Origin: UBA2329 sp964577215
GTDB taxonomy: Bacteria; Bacteroidota; Bacteroidia; Chitinophagales; Saprospiraceae
Direction: 5' to 3'
NCBI GenBank assembly: GCA_964577215.1
Contig: CAZNYK010000013.1
Span: 1-49,667, forward strand
Length of the DNA stretch: 49,667 nt
Shown here: piece by piece, positions 32,966-41,269 of the stretch
Layout: each line of letters starts with the position of its first letter
How positions within the stretch are numbered: the first letter of the stretch is position 1
Position numbers and translations under genes: made by a program
The notes under the pieces: model-generated
What the model saw: only the letters and a program-made list of their open reading frames with translations
Databases searched by the model: none
Told to the model about the DNA's origin: nothing

Positions 32966-34392
32966 CCGACTGTCAATCATCAATCGAAGCGCCCGCAGCC
33001 TTTCCTTCTCAGCTTTGCTCAACCGGCNNNNNNNNNNNNNNNNNNNNNNNNNNNNNNNNNNNNNNNNNNNNNNNNNNNNNNNNNNNNNNNNNNNNNNNNN
33101 NNNNNNNNNNNNNNNNNNNNNNNNNNNTCAATCATCAATCGAAGCGCCCGCAGCCTTTCCTTCTCAGCTTTGCTCAACCGGCCCCACCTCATCCGGTGGC
33201 GCCAGGCCCTGAACGCATCCCCGTACAATACGGCAAAATACCCCGCTGCCGCTACGAGCACAGTTGCCGCAAGCCCCCACCAGCCCCACAGGCGGAAGCC
33301 GGGCACTGCCAGAGCGATGTAATAAATAAGGTACAGCACAAAGGCCGTAGCCAGCATGACCGGCGCGTAAAACTCTACGGAGCGCACCCGGGTATCCGCG
33401 ATGTACCGGGCTATGCGGGCGGGGATGAAGTTCAACAGGTAGCCTGCAAGAAAAACAGGTGCGCCAAGTGCAATGCAGGCGCTTTCCCCGGCGCCGGGGG
33501 GGCGGTTTTCCAGCACAGCGCGGTCATCCACCCCAGACCGTTCCAGGGCGCTGAAATAGTCATTGCACTTTTCAGCCAGGCTTGCTCTTTCGGTTTCCCC
33601 CATGGCGTTTACCGCATCGGCGACAGCCATTTCCTCCTGCAAGAGCGCAAAATCCCGGCCGAATACCGGCAGCAAGGCATCGGAGCGGGATGAGCGCGCC
33701 ATGAGCAGCAGGCATTCGGTGAGCGCTTCATCCTCCTTTCTGTCAATGCAGACGATGCGTTCTTTCATGCGCCGGGCCAGGTCGGCGGTGAAGGCGTCAA
33801 TGCCCTCGTTGTTGTTGGCGTAATACCGTGCGTAGTAACTGCGGGCGGAAACCGGTTCGCCGAAATCCACCATGACTTCTGCGCGAAAGCGATCCATGTA
33901 GGTGAAATTGACGCCGACGGGTACCACAAAAACGTCCTCAATGTCGGGGTATTTGTCAATTGTTCCGAAGGCGAGACGGGCGGTTCCCTTTTTGAGGGGG
34001 CGCAGCCGTTTTTCCGCTATGGTATTTCCTTCCGCCAGTATCATGATGGTTTTGCAGGCATGGAGGGCATCGTAGCAGGCGTCGAAGGTTTCAAAATTGG
34101 CTTTGACGAACTTGTAGCCCCGGTCTTTGAGCCGGTAAACCGGCAACATGTGCAGAGCACGCAGGAGATAGATATAGAACTTCTTGACGAAAATATCGCC
34201 GCGCACCAAGAAGAAAAGCGGCCGGTACAGGAAGCATGCCAGCACGCAGGGTTCCATGAAGGCGGTGGGATGGTTGGCCGCCAGTATAACCGGTTTGCCG
34301 CGGGGTATGCGTTCTGTATGAGTGAGGGTGATCTTGCGCAGGAAAACTTTAAGTGCAATGGTCGCAAAGGGCCGGAGGAAGGCGTAAAGCAT
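32948..34392 (-). CDS. PlsC-like acyltransferase with C-terminal membrane segments
   Basis: A 1-acyl-glycerol-phosphate acyltransferase-like protein. Block I is NHPTAFMEP (His41 ... Glu47), in the place where many Bacteroidota members have NHxNxxxD, so the usual Asp is Glu. Block III-like sequence is ILAEGNTIAEKRLRPLKKGTARLAF. Two or three hydrophobic segments near the C terminus (FLAGYLLNFIPARIA, FYAPVMLATAFVLYLIYYIALA, GLAATVLVAAAGYFAVLY) anchor it in the inner membrane. It probably acylates a lipid precursor; the acceptor is not certain. Collapsing the duplicated 55 bp lets the frame read on from ALRLMI as DSRAGKSG and stop at 32948. It is divergent from miaA. Confidence 0.82.
33028..33127. 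other. False scaffold gap (100 N)
   Basis: The 55 bp before the gap (32973-33027) and the 55 bp after it (33128-33182) are identical. The two contigs therefore overlap, and the real sequence has neither the N run nor the second copy. Confidence 0.9.
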
Positions 34393-34443
34393 GGGCTTTT
34401 TGAAAGCGAAGTTAGAAAAGACAATTCAGATTGGTATTTTCGC

Positions 34444-34449
34444 AGGAGG
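34444..34449 (+). promoter_or_regulatory. Strong Shine-Dalgarno of miaA
   Basis: AGGAGG, 7 nt before the ATG at 34457. Such strong sites are uncommon in Bacteroidota, and it settles the start against a longer frame from 34391. Confidence 0.7.
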
Positions 34450-34456
34450 AAAACAA

Positions 34457-35362
34457 ATGAAGCGAAAATATCTCATCATCATCGGCGGCCCTACTGCGGT
34501 GGGCAAAACGGCTTTTGCCATCAGGACGGCCCTTCATTTCCAAACGAAGATTCTCTCTGCCGACAGCCGGCAGTTTTTTCGGGGAATGAACATCGGCACC
34601 GCCAAACCATCCCCGGAGGAACTGGCCGCCGTACCGCACTACTTTATCGATTGCCTCAGCATACGCGATTCCTATAGCGTAGGCGATTTCGAACGGGACG
34701 CGCTGCAATGTTTGTCGGAGCTTTACACTACCCGCCATATAGTCGTGATGACCGGCGGATCGGGCCTCTACGTCAAAGCTGTATGCGAAGGCTTGGATAT
34801 ATTCCCCCCTGTGCCGCCCCACATCGCCGGGGCCGTCATGCAGCTGTATGCCGCCCAAGGACTGCCCGCCTTGCAGGAAGAACTGCGCCTGCGCGACCCG
34901 GACTACTACGCCGTGGTGGACTTGCAGAACCCGGCCCGCCTCATCCGGGCGCTCTCCGTATGCCGGGCGGCGGGGCTGCCGTTCTCCTCATTTCGGAGCA
35001 GGAAAACCGCGGAGCGGGATTTCACTCCTGTTTTCATCCAACTCGACCGGCCCAGGGCGGAACTGTACAACCGCATAGAGGAACGGGTGGACCTCATGAT
35101 GCGCCTCGGCCTGGAGGAAGAAGCCCGGCTACTGTACCCTCACCGGCATTTACAAGCGCTCCAGACGGTGGGTTATCAGGAAATGTTTGACTATTTTGAG
35201 GGCAAGACGAGTTTGGAAACCGCCGTAGCCCTCATCAAACAACACACCCGCAACTACGCCAAACGCCAACTCACCTGGTTGCGCCGCGACGGATTCTGGA
35301 ACGTCTTCCACCCCGAAGATTGGGAGCAGTGCCTGAACTTTGTGGAGGAAAGTATTATATGA
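34457..35362 (+). CDS. miaA: tRNA dimethylallyltransferase
   Basis: Adds a dimethylallyl group to A37 of tRNAs that read UNN codons, improving decoding. The 301-residue protein has the P-loop GGPTAVGKT at 10-18, ADSRQFFRGMNIGTAKP (substrate-contact DSRQ), and TGGSGLYVKAV. The C-terminal part, with QTVGYQEMFDYF and KQHTRNYAKRQLTWLRR, binds the anticodon stem. The start is set by a strong Shine-Dalgarno sequence. It is followed by a thioesterase after 16 nt. Confidence 0.96.
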   Translation: MKRKYLIIIGGPTAVGKTAFAIRTALHFQTKILSADSRQFFRGMNIGTAKPSPEELAAVPHYFIDCLSIRDSYSVGDFERDALQCLSELYTTRHIVVMTGGSGLYVKAVCEGLDIFPPVPPHIAGAVMQLYAAQGLPALQEELRLRDPDYYAVVDLQNPARLIRALSVCRAAGLPFSSFRSRKTAERDFTPVFIQLDRPRAELYNRIEERVDLMMRLGLEEEARLLYPHRHLQALQTVGYQEMFDYFEGKTSLETAVALIKQHTRNYAKRQLTWLRRDGFWNVFHPEDWEQCLNFVEESII

Positions 35363-35378
35363 GTAAAAATTACAAATC

Positions 35379-35807
35379 ATGATCTGGAAAAACCAACTTA
35401 CCATCCCGCAAGTCAACGCCATCGGCGCCAACACGGCCATGGAGCATCTCGGTATAGAAGTGACGGAAATAGGACCCAACTTCATTACCGCCCGCATGCC
35501 GGTAGATCACCGCACCAAGCAGCCGATGGGCCTGCTTCACGGGGGCGCTTCCGTACTGCTTGCCGAATCCTTAGGCAGTTTTGCTTCCTTCCTGACGATC
35601 GAAGACGTCTCCAAACAAATGGCCGTCGGCGTGGAGATAAACGCCAACCATTTGCGACCCGTTTCCGAAGGACACGTGTTCGGCACCGCGCGTCCCTTGC
35701 GGCTGGGGCGGCTGATCCAAATATGGAATATAGACATCGTCGATGAACGGGAACGGCTCATATGTACCAGCCGATTGACTATCGCCTTAGTGGACCGCTT
35801 GAGCTGA
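35379..35807 (+). CDS. Hotdog-fold thioesterase (MenI/PaaI-like)
   Basis: A 142-residue acyl-CoA thioesterase of the hotdog fold. The core has GLLHGGASVLLAESLGSFAS, where HGG holds the CoA and the Glu in LAES is catalytic in the 4-hydroxybenzoyl-CoA/DHNA-CoA thioesterase group. The second half, VGVEINANHLRPVSEGHVFG, is typical of YdiI/MenI proteins. It could remove CoA in menaquinone synthesis or act as a general housekeeping thioesterase. No other men gene is nearby, so I leave the symbol blank. It is the second gene after miaA. Confidence 0.87.
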   Translation: MIWKNQLTIPQVNAIGANTAMEHLGIEVTEIGPNFITARMPVDHRTKQPMGLLHGGASVLLAESLGSFASFLTIEDVSKQMAVGVEINANHLRPVSEGHVFGTARPLRLGRLIQIWNIDIVDERERLICTSRLTIALVDRLS

Positions 35808-35821
35808 CAAACATGCCCGAG

Positions 35822-38626
35822 TTAAAAATCCAACAGGAATTCTACCAGGTTTTCGTCGTTGGGCAGCCCCATCTTTTTGCGCAGCCTGTACCTTTTGTTC
35901 TCCACCCCTCGCAGGGAAATGCCGAGCAAGGGAGCGATCTCTTTAGAGGACAGGTTCATCTTGAGGTATGCCGCCAAGCGCAGGTCTCCCGGGGTGAGTT
36001 CAGGGAAGGAATGCCTCATTTTGCGCAGAAAGGCTTCGTGTACGGAGTTGAAATTTTCTTCGAATACAGCCCAGTCGTTTTCGCTGCTGATCTCCAATTC
36101 AATGAGGCGGCCCAGTTGCTGCACATGCCTGCCGTCCTTTGATTCTCGCTTTAGGTCGGAGAGCCGCTGTTTGATCTCCAGCAGCAATTCGTTTTTGCGA
36201 ATAAGCTGCATAGTAGAATTGGCAAGGTCTTTGGCCTTTTTGAGTACATCTTCCTGTAGTTGTTCGTTGCGCTCTTGTATGCGCTGCTGGTGGAGCTGCC
36301 GTTCCCGCTCCAGCATCAGTCTCCTGTGGCGCCGCTCCAAGCGCATGCGATGCCAATACAGGACTCCCGCCCCTGCAGCCATCACTACCAGCATGAATAA
36401 CAGCCGGGAATACCATGTTTGGTACCAGCGAGGCATAATGCGAAGGGTTATGGCGGCGATATCTTCTGACTGATCAGATTGAACTTCAAAACGATAGACG
36501 CCCACGGGTAAATACGTGAACTCCTGCATGCCGGACTCCTGCCATGGCGACCACCCGTTGCCTACACCCGATAACCTCCACCGGAAAGCCGGCTTTCTGT
36601 CAAATACGGGTAAGGAGAAGTGTACGATCAAGTGATTCTCCCTGGAAGCGAGCGGTAGTTCCGCGTTTTCCCCGGGGCTCAATGCGGAAAAATCAATGGC
36701 TCGCGAAGTCCCGTTTTTGAACACGACCAACTCCGTGATCAGGGGGACAGGGCGCTCCTGTAATACATCATAGCCGCTTCCTTTGTCCAACAAGGCGTAG
36801 CCGTCATCCAAACAAAACAGCAGTTTATCAGGGCTCAACGCCACGATATTAGGCCTGTCATTCACAAGGCGCAGGTTGAAGGTAGTTCTGCGGTTAGGTC
36901 CTACCCAGACAAGCTTTTCGGGGTAAACTGCAAAAAAGTGATCCGGCCCATCGGAAACCAAGGCTGCTTCCCTGCCGTTGAAACGATAACCGTATGCTTC
37001 CTCAAACGGGCTCCACCGGCCCACACCGCCATCCCATTGAAGAAATCGCTCCCCGGCGTGAAGCACTAAGCGCTCGTTGATTTCGGAAAGCGCCAGGCTG
37101 AAATCGGTAGGCAAGCCATCTGTATGATCAATTTTCATAACTTCTTCAATACCGCTCATATCCGCGCTCAGTTGTAGCCGGTGAAGCCCCCTGTAAGGGT
37201 GGGCTGCCCAAATCTGCCCGGAGGAATCGAACGCCAGGTAGGAAACCGGCTCGTCGAAACCTTCAATGCGATGGGAAAAACGGAGCCGGCCACTATTGTT
37301 CTTCCGGAATGCGATCAGCCCGGTGTAGGTGCCTTGCACCCAAAGATTGTTATCCCGCGGGTGCCGGCGCGTGACCCAGCCGCCAGTAACGTCTGAAATT
37401 TTTTCGATTGTTCCATTCCCTATCAAAAAGGAACCGTCGTTGTGGCCGCAGAGCAACTGCCCATCAACTTCTTTCAATTCCCACACCTGCCCTTTAATAC
37501 CAGGTACAGAAGTCCAGCCCGGTGGTTCTCCAACTGTGGTTTTCCCGTTTAAGAATCTGAAAAACAAGCCCTGGTTCGTTCCGAGATACAATTTATCTTC
37601 AAAACTGCAGGCCGTAAACACGGCCCCGAGATTGCCGCTTCGATCAATGGAAAAACGAAGCGGAGCATTCATGGCGAGCACGTCCGTGCCTTTATCCAAG
37701 CCGGCCCAAAGGTTGCCGTCCCTGTCTTCAAAGAGAGCCAGTACCGTATTGTTTTGAAGCCCGGTAGCCCGGTGAATATGATACAAAATGCGCCCCGAAC
37801 CATCGCCGATGTACAGCCCTTCGCCAATGGTACCAAAGGCAAAGCTGCCGTCAGAAAGCGAAAGTATCTTATTGATCCGGCTTTTCGACAGTTGTTTCGC
37901 TACAGGTGTATCCCAGGTAGTTAGGCGCCCTTCGCTCCACACATACAGCCCTTTCCTGTCGGTGCCGATGAGCAGCCGCCCTCCCGGAAGCGCCGCCATT
38001 CCGGATATGATCATATCTCCAAGTGCCTCCGATCCCGGCAAAAGCTCAAAACGCCCGCCAGGAGCTTTGAAAAAAATGCCTTGTCCGATGACCGGAAGTA
38101 AAATTTTCCCTTCGATTTCCTGCATGAACATCACGTTGCCCGGCAGGGACAATTCCTCAAGGGTACGGTAATCGTAACGGTACAAGGCTGAAAAGGACTG
38201 AAAAAAAACCTCCCCGCCGGCAATCAGGATATGCCAGAATTCCTCCCTCCCGGCCTTTTCCGATCTCGCCGAAGCAGAGAGCGAGGCATACCGGAGTATT
38301 CCCTGCGAATCGCGATGCCAATACCCGAATTCGCCGAAGCCTCCGCAGAAAATATTTCCCCGCTCGTCGGCGGCAACGGCCCGGACGATCTGCTTGTCGG
38401 GAAGCGGCATCAGCTTCCAGCGAACGCCGTCAAATTCCAAAACCCCCTCTGTATTGCCGGCGTAAATGAACCGGGAGGGCGCCTGCGCCAAAGACCAGTT
38501 TTGATTGCCTGCCCCCATGACTTCAGGCTGAAAATTCCTCACCCAGGGAATTTCCTGCCCGGCAACCACCGTACCGGATAGCGCCGCCAAAAGTAGTATG
38601 AGTACAAACCGTAATGTCGAGATCAC
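35822..38626 (-). CDS. Transmembrane sensor with propeller, Y_Y_Y and LuxR-type HTH
   Basis: A 934-residue one-protein signalling device common in Bacteroidota. Order: signal peptide (1-23); a periplasmic beta-propeller of two-component-regulator type with many WxxGxxxGL repeats (for example NLWAGLDKGTDV, KLYLGTNQGLFF); a Y_Y_Y-like Ig domain (about 640-725, ending VGVYRFEVQ); one membrane segment (about 741-759); a long cytoplasmic coiled coil (770-830); and a LuxR/FixJ-type HTH at 872-934 (LTPGDLRLAAYLKMNLSSKEIAPLLGISLRGVENKRYRLRKKM). There is no histidine kinase or receiver domain. A periplasmic ligand probably alters DNA binding, but ligand and target are unknown. The start is a GTG at 38626. 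Confidence 0.9.
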   Translation of the reverse strand: MISTLRFVLILLLAALSGTVVAGQEIPWVRNFQPEVMGAGNQNWSLAQAPSRFIYAGNTEGVLEFDGVRWKLMPLPDKQIVRAVAADERGNIFCGGFGEFGYWHRDSQGILRYASLSASARSEKAGREEFWHILIAGGEVFFQSFSALYRYDYRTLEELSLPGNVMFMQEIEGKILLPVIGQGIFFKAPGGRFELLPGSEALGDMIISGMAALPGGRLLIGTDRKGLYVWSEGRLTTWDTPVAKQLSKSRINKILSLSDGSFAFGTIGEGLYIGDGSGRILYHIHRATGLQNNTVLALFEDRDGNLWAGLDKGTDVLAMNAPLRFSIDRSGNLGAVFTACSFEDKLYLGTNQGLFFRFLNGKTTVGEPPGWTSVPGIKGQVWELKEVDGQLLCGHNDGSFLIGNGTIEKISDVTGGWVTRRHPRDNNLWVQGTYTGLIAFRKNNSGRLRFSHRIEGFDEPVSYLAFDSSGQIWAAHPYRGLHRLQLSADMSGIEEVMKIDHTDGLPTDFSLALSEINERLVLHAGERFLQWDGGVGRWSPFEEAYGYRFNGREAALVSDGPDHFFAVYPEKLVWVGPNRRTTFNLRLVNDRPNIVALSPDKLLFCLDDGYALLDKGSGYDVLQERPVPLITELVVFKNGTSRAIDFSALSPGENAELPLASRENHLIVHFSLPVFDRKPAFRWRLSGVGNGWSPWQESGMQEFTYLPVGVYRFEVQSDQSEDIAAITLRIMPRWYQTWYSRLLFMLVVMAAGAGVLYWHRMRLERRHRRLMLERERQLHQQRIQERNEQLQEDVLKKAKDLANSTMQLIRKNELLLEIKQRLSDLKRESKDGRHVQQLGRLIELEISSENDWAVFEENFNSVHEAFLRKMRHSFPELTPGDLRLAAYLKMNLSSKEIAPLLGISLRGVENKRYRLRKKMGLPNDENLVEFLLDF

Positions 38627-38658
38627 TCCTTATGCTTAAATTTAAGATCAATCCCCCC

Positions 38659-38716
38659 AGTCACCCCCTCTCCCAGTCACCCCCTCTCCCAGTCACCCCC
38701 TCTCCCAGTCACCCAG
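38659..38716 (-). repeat. 16-bp tandem array at the proC 3' end
   Basis: Three exact 16-bp units plus a partial one, at 38659, 38675, 38691 and 38707. On the coding strand each reads GGGTGACTGGGAGAGG. The C-terminal GDWERG of ProC and its TGA stop are encoded in the array. Confidence 0.85.
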
Positions 38717-39520
38717 TCTCACTCCCCCCAACTCCTCCGCCCGCCGCAGTGCCGCCATAGCGCCGGAGATAATGTCGGCATGTACGGCATTGTTGCGGTA
38801 AGAAAGCAACGCGGCCTCTGTGGTACCTCCCCGCGAACTGACCCTCTCGATCCAGGTTTCGCACGATACATTTGTCGCGTTGTACAACTCTATGGCGCCC
38901 AGGAACGTCTGCCCAACAAGGAGTTCCGCTTCCGAGTGGCTGAATCCCATTTCGCGGGCGGCCTCTATAAGCGCTTTCATAAAAAACCACACATAGGCCG
39001 GCCCGCTGCCGGATATGGCAGTGGCGGCGTCTATGAGCGACTCATCTGCTACATAAAGGGTCTTGCCTGTAGTATTCATGAGATTTTGCACCGTGACCAA
39101 TTCGATCCGGGTCACTTCGTCACTGGAGGTAAAGGCCGTCATACCCATGCCGATCTGGGCGGGGAGATTGGGCATGGCGCGTATGACTTTCTGCACGCCG
39201 AGAGCCTCGGCGATGGTTTGGATTTTTACTCCGGCCATGATGGAGAGAAAAACCTGCTGCGGGTGCACAGAAGCGCGCATGGACGAGAACAAACCGGCCG
39301 AATCCTGGGGCTTAACGGCCAATATGACAAGATCGGCCTGAGAAACGCAGTCTTGCGGGTTGCCGAAAACGGTGCCAATGTCTTTTTGAGACAGCTCCTC
39401 CGCTTTTTCCGGCGACTTCTCCAGGATCATCATATTGGTTTTATTTGTTATGTGCGAGCGCAAAAAGCTCTGGGCGTAGGTCATACCCATATTGCCTCCG
39501 CCGATGATCAATATCTTCAT
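38693..39520 (-). CDS. proC: Pyrroline-5-carboxylate reductase
   Basis: The last step of proline synthesis: NAD(P)H reduction of pyrroline-5-carboxylate. A 275-residue protein. The dinucleotide-binding motif is IIGGGNMGMTYAQ at 5-17, the central hinge is VILAVKPQD, and the family signature is VSSRGGTTEAAL with the adjacent GSGPAYVWFFMKALIEAA. The extreme C terminus (GDWERG) is encoded by a 16-bp tandem repeat and is unlikely to matter for activity; ProC relatives vary there. It is downstream of nothing obvious in the pathway. Confidence 0.95.
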   Translation of the reverse strand: MKILIIGGGNMGMTYAQSFLRSHITNKTNMMILEKSPEKAEELSQKDIGTVFGNPQDCVSQADLVILAVKPQDSAGLFSSMRASVHPQQVFLSIMAGVKIQTIAEALGVQKVIRAMPNLPAQIGMGMTAFTSSDEVTRIELVTVQNLMNTTGKTLYVADESLIDAATAISGSGPAYVWFFMKALIEAAREMGFSHSEAELLVGQTFLGAIELYNATNVSCETWIERVSSRGGTTEAALLSYRNNAVHADIISGAMAALRRAEELGGVRLGDWERG

Positions 39521-39579
39521 AATTCAAATTTTCGGCCAAAATGAATATTTTTAGATCAAAAAACAAATACCTGGATACT

Positions 39580-39587
39580 TACCTTTG
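39580..39587 (+). promoter_or_regulatory. Candidate -7 box of the 39620 gene
   Basis: TACCTTTG, exact match to TAnnTTTG, 32 nt before the ATG at 39620. No clear -33. Confidence 0.45.
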
Positions 39588-39619
39588 CCCGCGAAATTTT
39601 GCATCCAACCGATTACATC

Positions 39620-40270
39620 ATGCGACGCATTTTGATCCTCCCGCTCATTTTAGCATCTTTTCCTTTGTTCTCCCAACTAAACATTGGGTTTAAGCTCGGT
39701 GCAGGATCGGGCAGCGTTCCTGCACAGGAGCTTAGCATAACCGACCAGGCGGGGCAGAACCGCTTCCGCATAGCCCTTGAAGAGGCCGGATACAGCATAC
39801 ATGGCGGGCTTGTAATACAATTGAAACTAGGGAAAGCGGTGCTTTTTCAGCCTGAGATACTACTCCAGACCGACAGAATAGATTACCGGGCCACAGACCT
39901 CGAAAAGCCGGGAGACCCTGCTCAATTGCTGACTGAAAAATACCAGCATCTCCATATTCCCGTACTCCTTGGCTTTAAGGCAGGACCGCTCCGGTTTCAG
40001 GGAGGCCCGCAGGGGCATCTCTACCTGAGCAGCCGCTCCGGCTTAGACGGGCTGGACGGATATGCCCCCTCTTTTACCAAATCCAGCTACAGCTGGCTGG
40101 CAGGCGCGGGGCTCGACATCTGGAAAACCCTGATGATCGATATCCGGTACGAAGGACGGATTTCGGAGCAGCGCGACCATTTTACTTTCTACGGGCAGGG
40201 GCAGCCGCTGCGGCAGCAGCCATACAGGCTGTTGGCTTCGGTTGGGATTTTGCTGGGAAAAAAGAAATAA
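39620..40270 (+). CDS. Outer-membrane beta-barrel protein (PorT-like fold)
   Basis: A 216-residue secreted protein with a signal peptide (MRRILILPLILASFPLFSQ) and alternating beta-strand pattern throughout, fitting the outer membrane beta-barrel domain family common in Bacteroidota. Strands end in typical aromatic/glycine positions (LHIPVLLGFKAGPLRFQGGP, YSWLAGAGLDIWKTLMIDIRYEGRI). The last residues ASVGILLGKKK close the barrel. Cargo or role is unknown. The longer frame from a TTG at 39599 is replaced by the ATG at 39620. It converges with the ECF sigma gene through a shared terminator. Confidence 0.85.
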   Translation: MRRILILPLILASFPLFSQLNIGFKLGAGSGSVPAQELSITDQAGQNRFRIALEEAGYSIHGGLVIQLKLGKAVLFQPEILLQTDRIDYRATDLEKPGDPAQLLTEKYQHLHIPVLLGFKAGPLRFQGGPQGHLYLSSRSGLDGLDGYAPSFTKSSYSWLAGAGLDIWKTLMIDIRYEGRISEQRDHFTFYGQGQPLRQQPYRLLASVGILLGKKK

Positions 40271-40276
40271 AAACAA

Positions 40277-40307
40277 AGCCGCCCCGGACTACAAGCCCGG
40301 GACGGCT
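40277..40307. terminator. Bidirectional terminator
   Basis: AGCCG-CCCCGG and CCCGGG-CGGCT arms form a GC-rich stem around a 9-nt loop, with one internal mismatch, between the convergent beta-barrel and sigma-factor genes. Confidence 0.7.
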
Positions 40308-40340
40308 CCATGTGTTTATGATTGTGGGAAAACGATTAAC

Positions 40341-40922
40341 CTATTGCAAAACAACCTCTTTTTCTTCTACCATCTTGCGAATATTGATGAGCGCGTAACG
40401 CATGCGGCCGAGAGCAGTGTTGATACTGACGCGGGTGAGCTTGGCTATCTCCTTGAAGCTCATGTCGGCGTAATGGCGCAGGATAACCACTTCGCGCTGT
40501 TCGGGCGGAAGCATATCCACTAATTTGCGGATTTTATCGTGGGTCTGGCTGCGGATGATAGCCTGTTCGGCGTTGGCATCGGAAGTTTGCAGCACATCGA
40601 AGATATCGAATGTATCGGTGGGAGACACCTGTGGCCTGCGCTTGTTACGCCGGAAATAATCCACGCACATGTTGTAGGATATGCGCATGGCCCACTGAAG
40701 GAATTTGCCCTCGTGGTTGTATTTCCCTTTGCGCAGGGTATCAATGATCTTGATGAAGACTTCCTGGAAAATATCTTCAGCCAGGCTCTGGTCCTTGACA
40801 AAGAGATAGATTGAGGTGTAGATCTTCTGCTGATGGCGGTTGAGGAGTTCCTCGAAGGCGCGTTCGTCACCGTCGAGGTAACGTACAATGAGTTGCTGGT
40901 CGTTAAGCGGCGTAACTTGCAT
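40341..40922 (-). CDS. ECF-type RNA polymerase sigma factor
   Basis: A 193-residue sigma-70 family factor with only regions 2 and 4. Region 2 (about 15-85) has SLAEDIFQEVFIKII and KFLQWAMRISYNMCVDYFRR, contacting core and -10 DNA. Region 4 (about 135-185) has LPPEQREVVILRHYADMSFKEIAKLTRVSINTALGRMRYAL. There is no anti-sigma gene adjacent, so it may be regulated by expression or by a partner elsewhere. An exact TATCTTTG box at 41045-41052 would give a leader of about 115 nt. Confidence 0.95.
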   Translation of the reverse strand: MQVTPLNDQQLIVRYLDGDERAFEELLNRHQQKIYTSIYLFVKDQSLAEDIFQEVFIKIIDTLRKGKYNHEGKFLQWAMRISYNMCVDYFRRNKRRPQVSPTDTFDIFDVLQTSDANAEQAIIRSQTHDKIRKLVDMLPPEQREVVILRHYADMSFKEIAKLTRVSINTALGRMRYALINIRKMVEEKEVVLQ

Positions 40923-41255
40923 AACTAAAAAGTTTTGGTACGAAAGAAAAAGAGTACGAACTTATTTAGTGTAAAAGTTACTACCGATAAACGTGTGATT
41001 TTAGTGAAACGATAAAAAAATGCCTTCGCTGTTGAATGATGATCCAAAGATAAGGGGGTTTTTCAGTTCTGCACCCAACATGCCGCATTTTTTTTTCGGT
41101 TTAACAAGAAATTAACGGATTGAAAACAATTTTTTCAGCTTTGCCTTTCCGGCTTTTGCCAACACAAAGTTTTTATTCTCAACGGCTTCGCATGCAAAAC
41201 ATCCTGAAATATTTCTTTGCGACTAAAATCTTATTTATACCGACGAAAAATGGTT
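40923..41255 (-). promoter_or_regulatory. Long leader of the ECF sigma gene
   Basis: A 333-bp stretch without a gene. The ECF promoter candidate is TATCTTTG on the minus strand at 41045-41052. The rest is AT-rich with T-runs and no ORF that I can support. The shortened MITE-like copy begins at 41234, at the folC end. Confidence 0.4.
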
Positions 41256-41269
41256 TCACCGGGTATAAA
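41234..41269. repeat. 36-bp internally deleted MITE-like copy in the folC 3' end
   Basis: TTTATACCGACGAAAAATGG at the left and CCGGGTATAAA at the right match the two ends of the 117-bp element at 44823, with the middle missing. The folC stop codon (41256-41258) lies within it. Confidence 0.7.

Noticed and set aside
32144..32976. Proline-rich frames (PPVPPIPP type) opposite and after PBP1A
   Set aside because: These are translations of the 9-bp minisatellite, not proteins.
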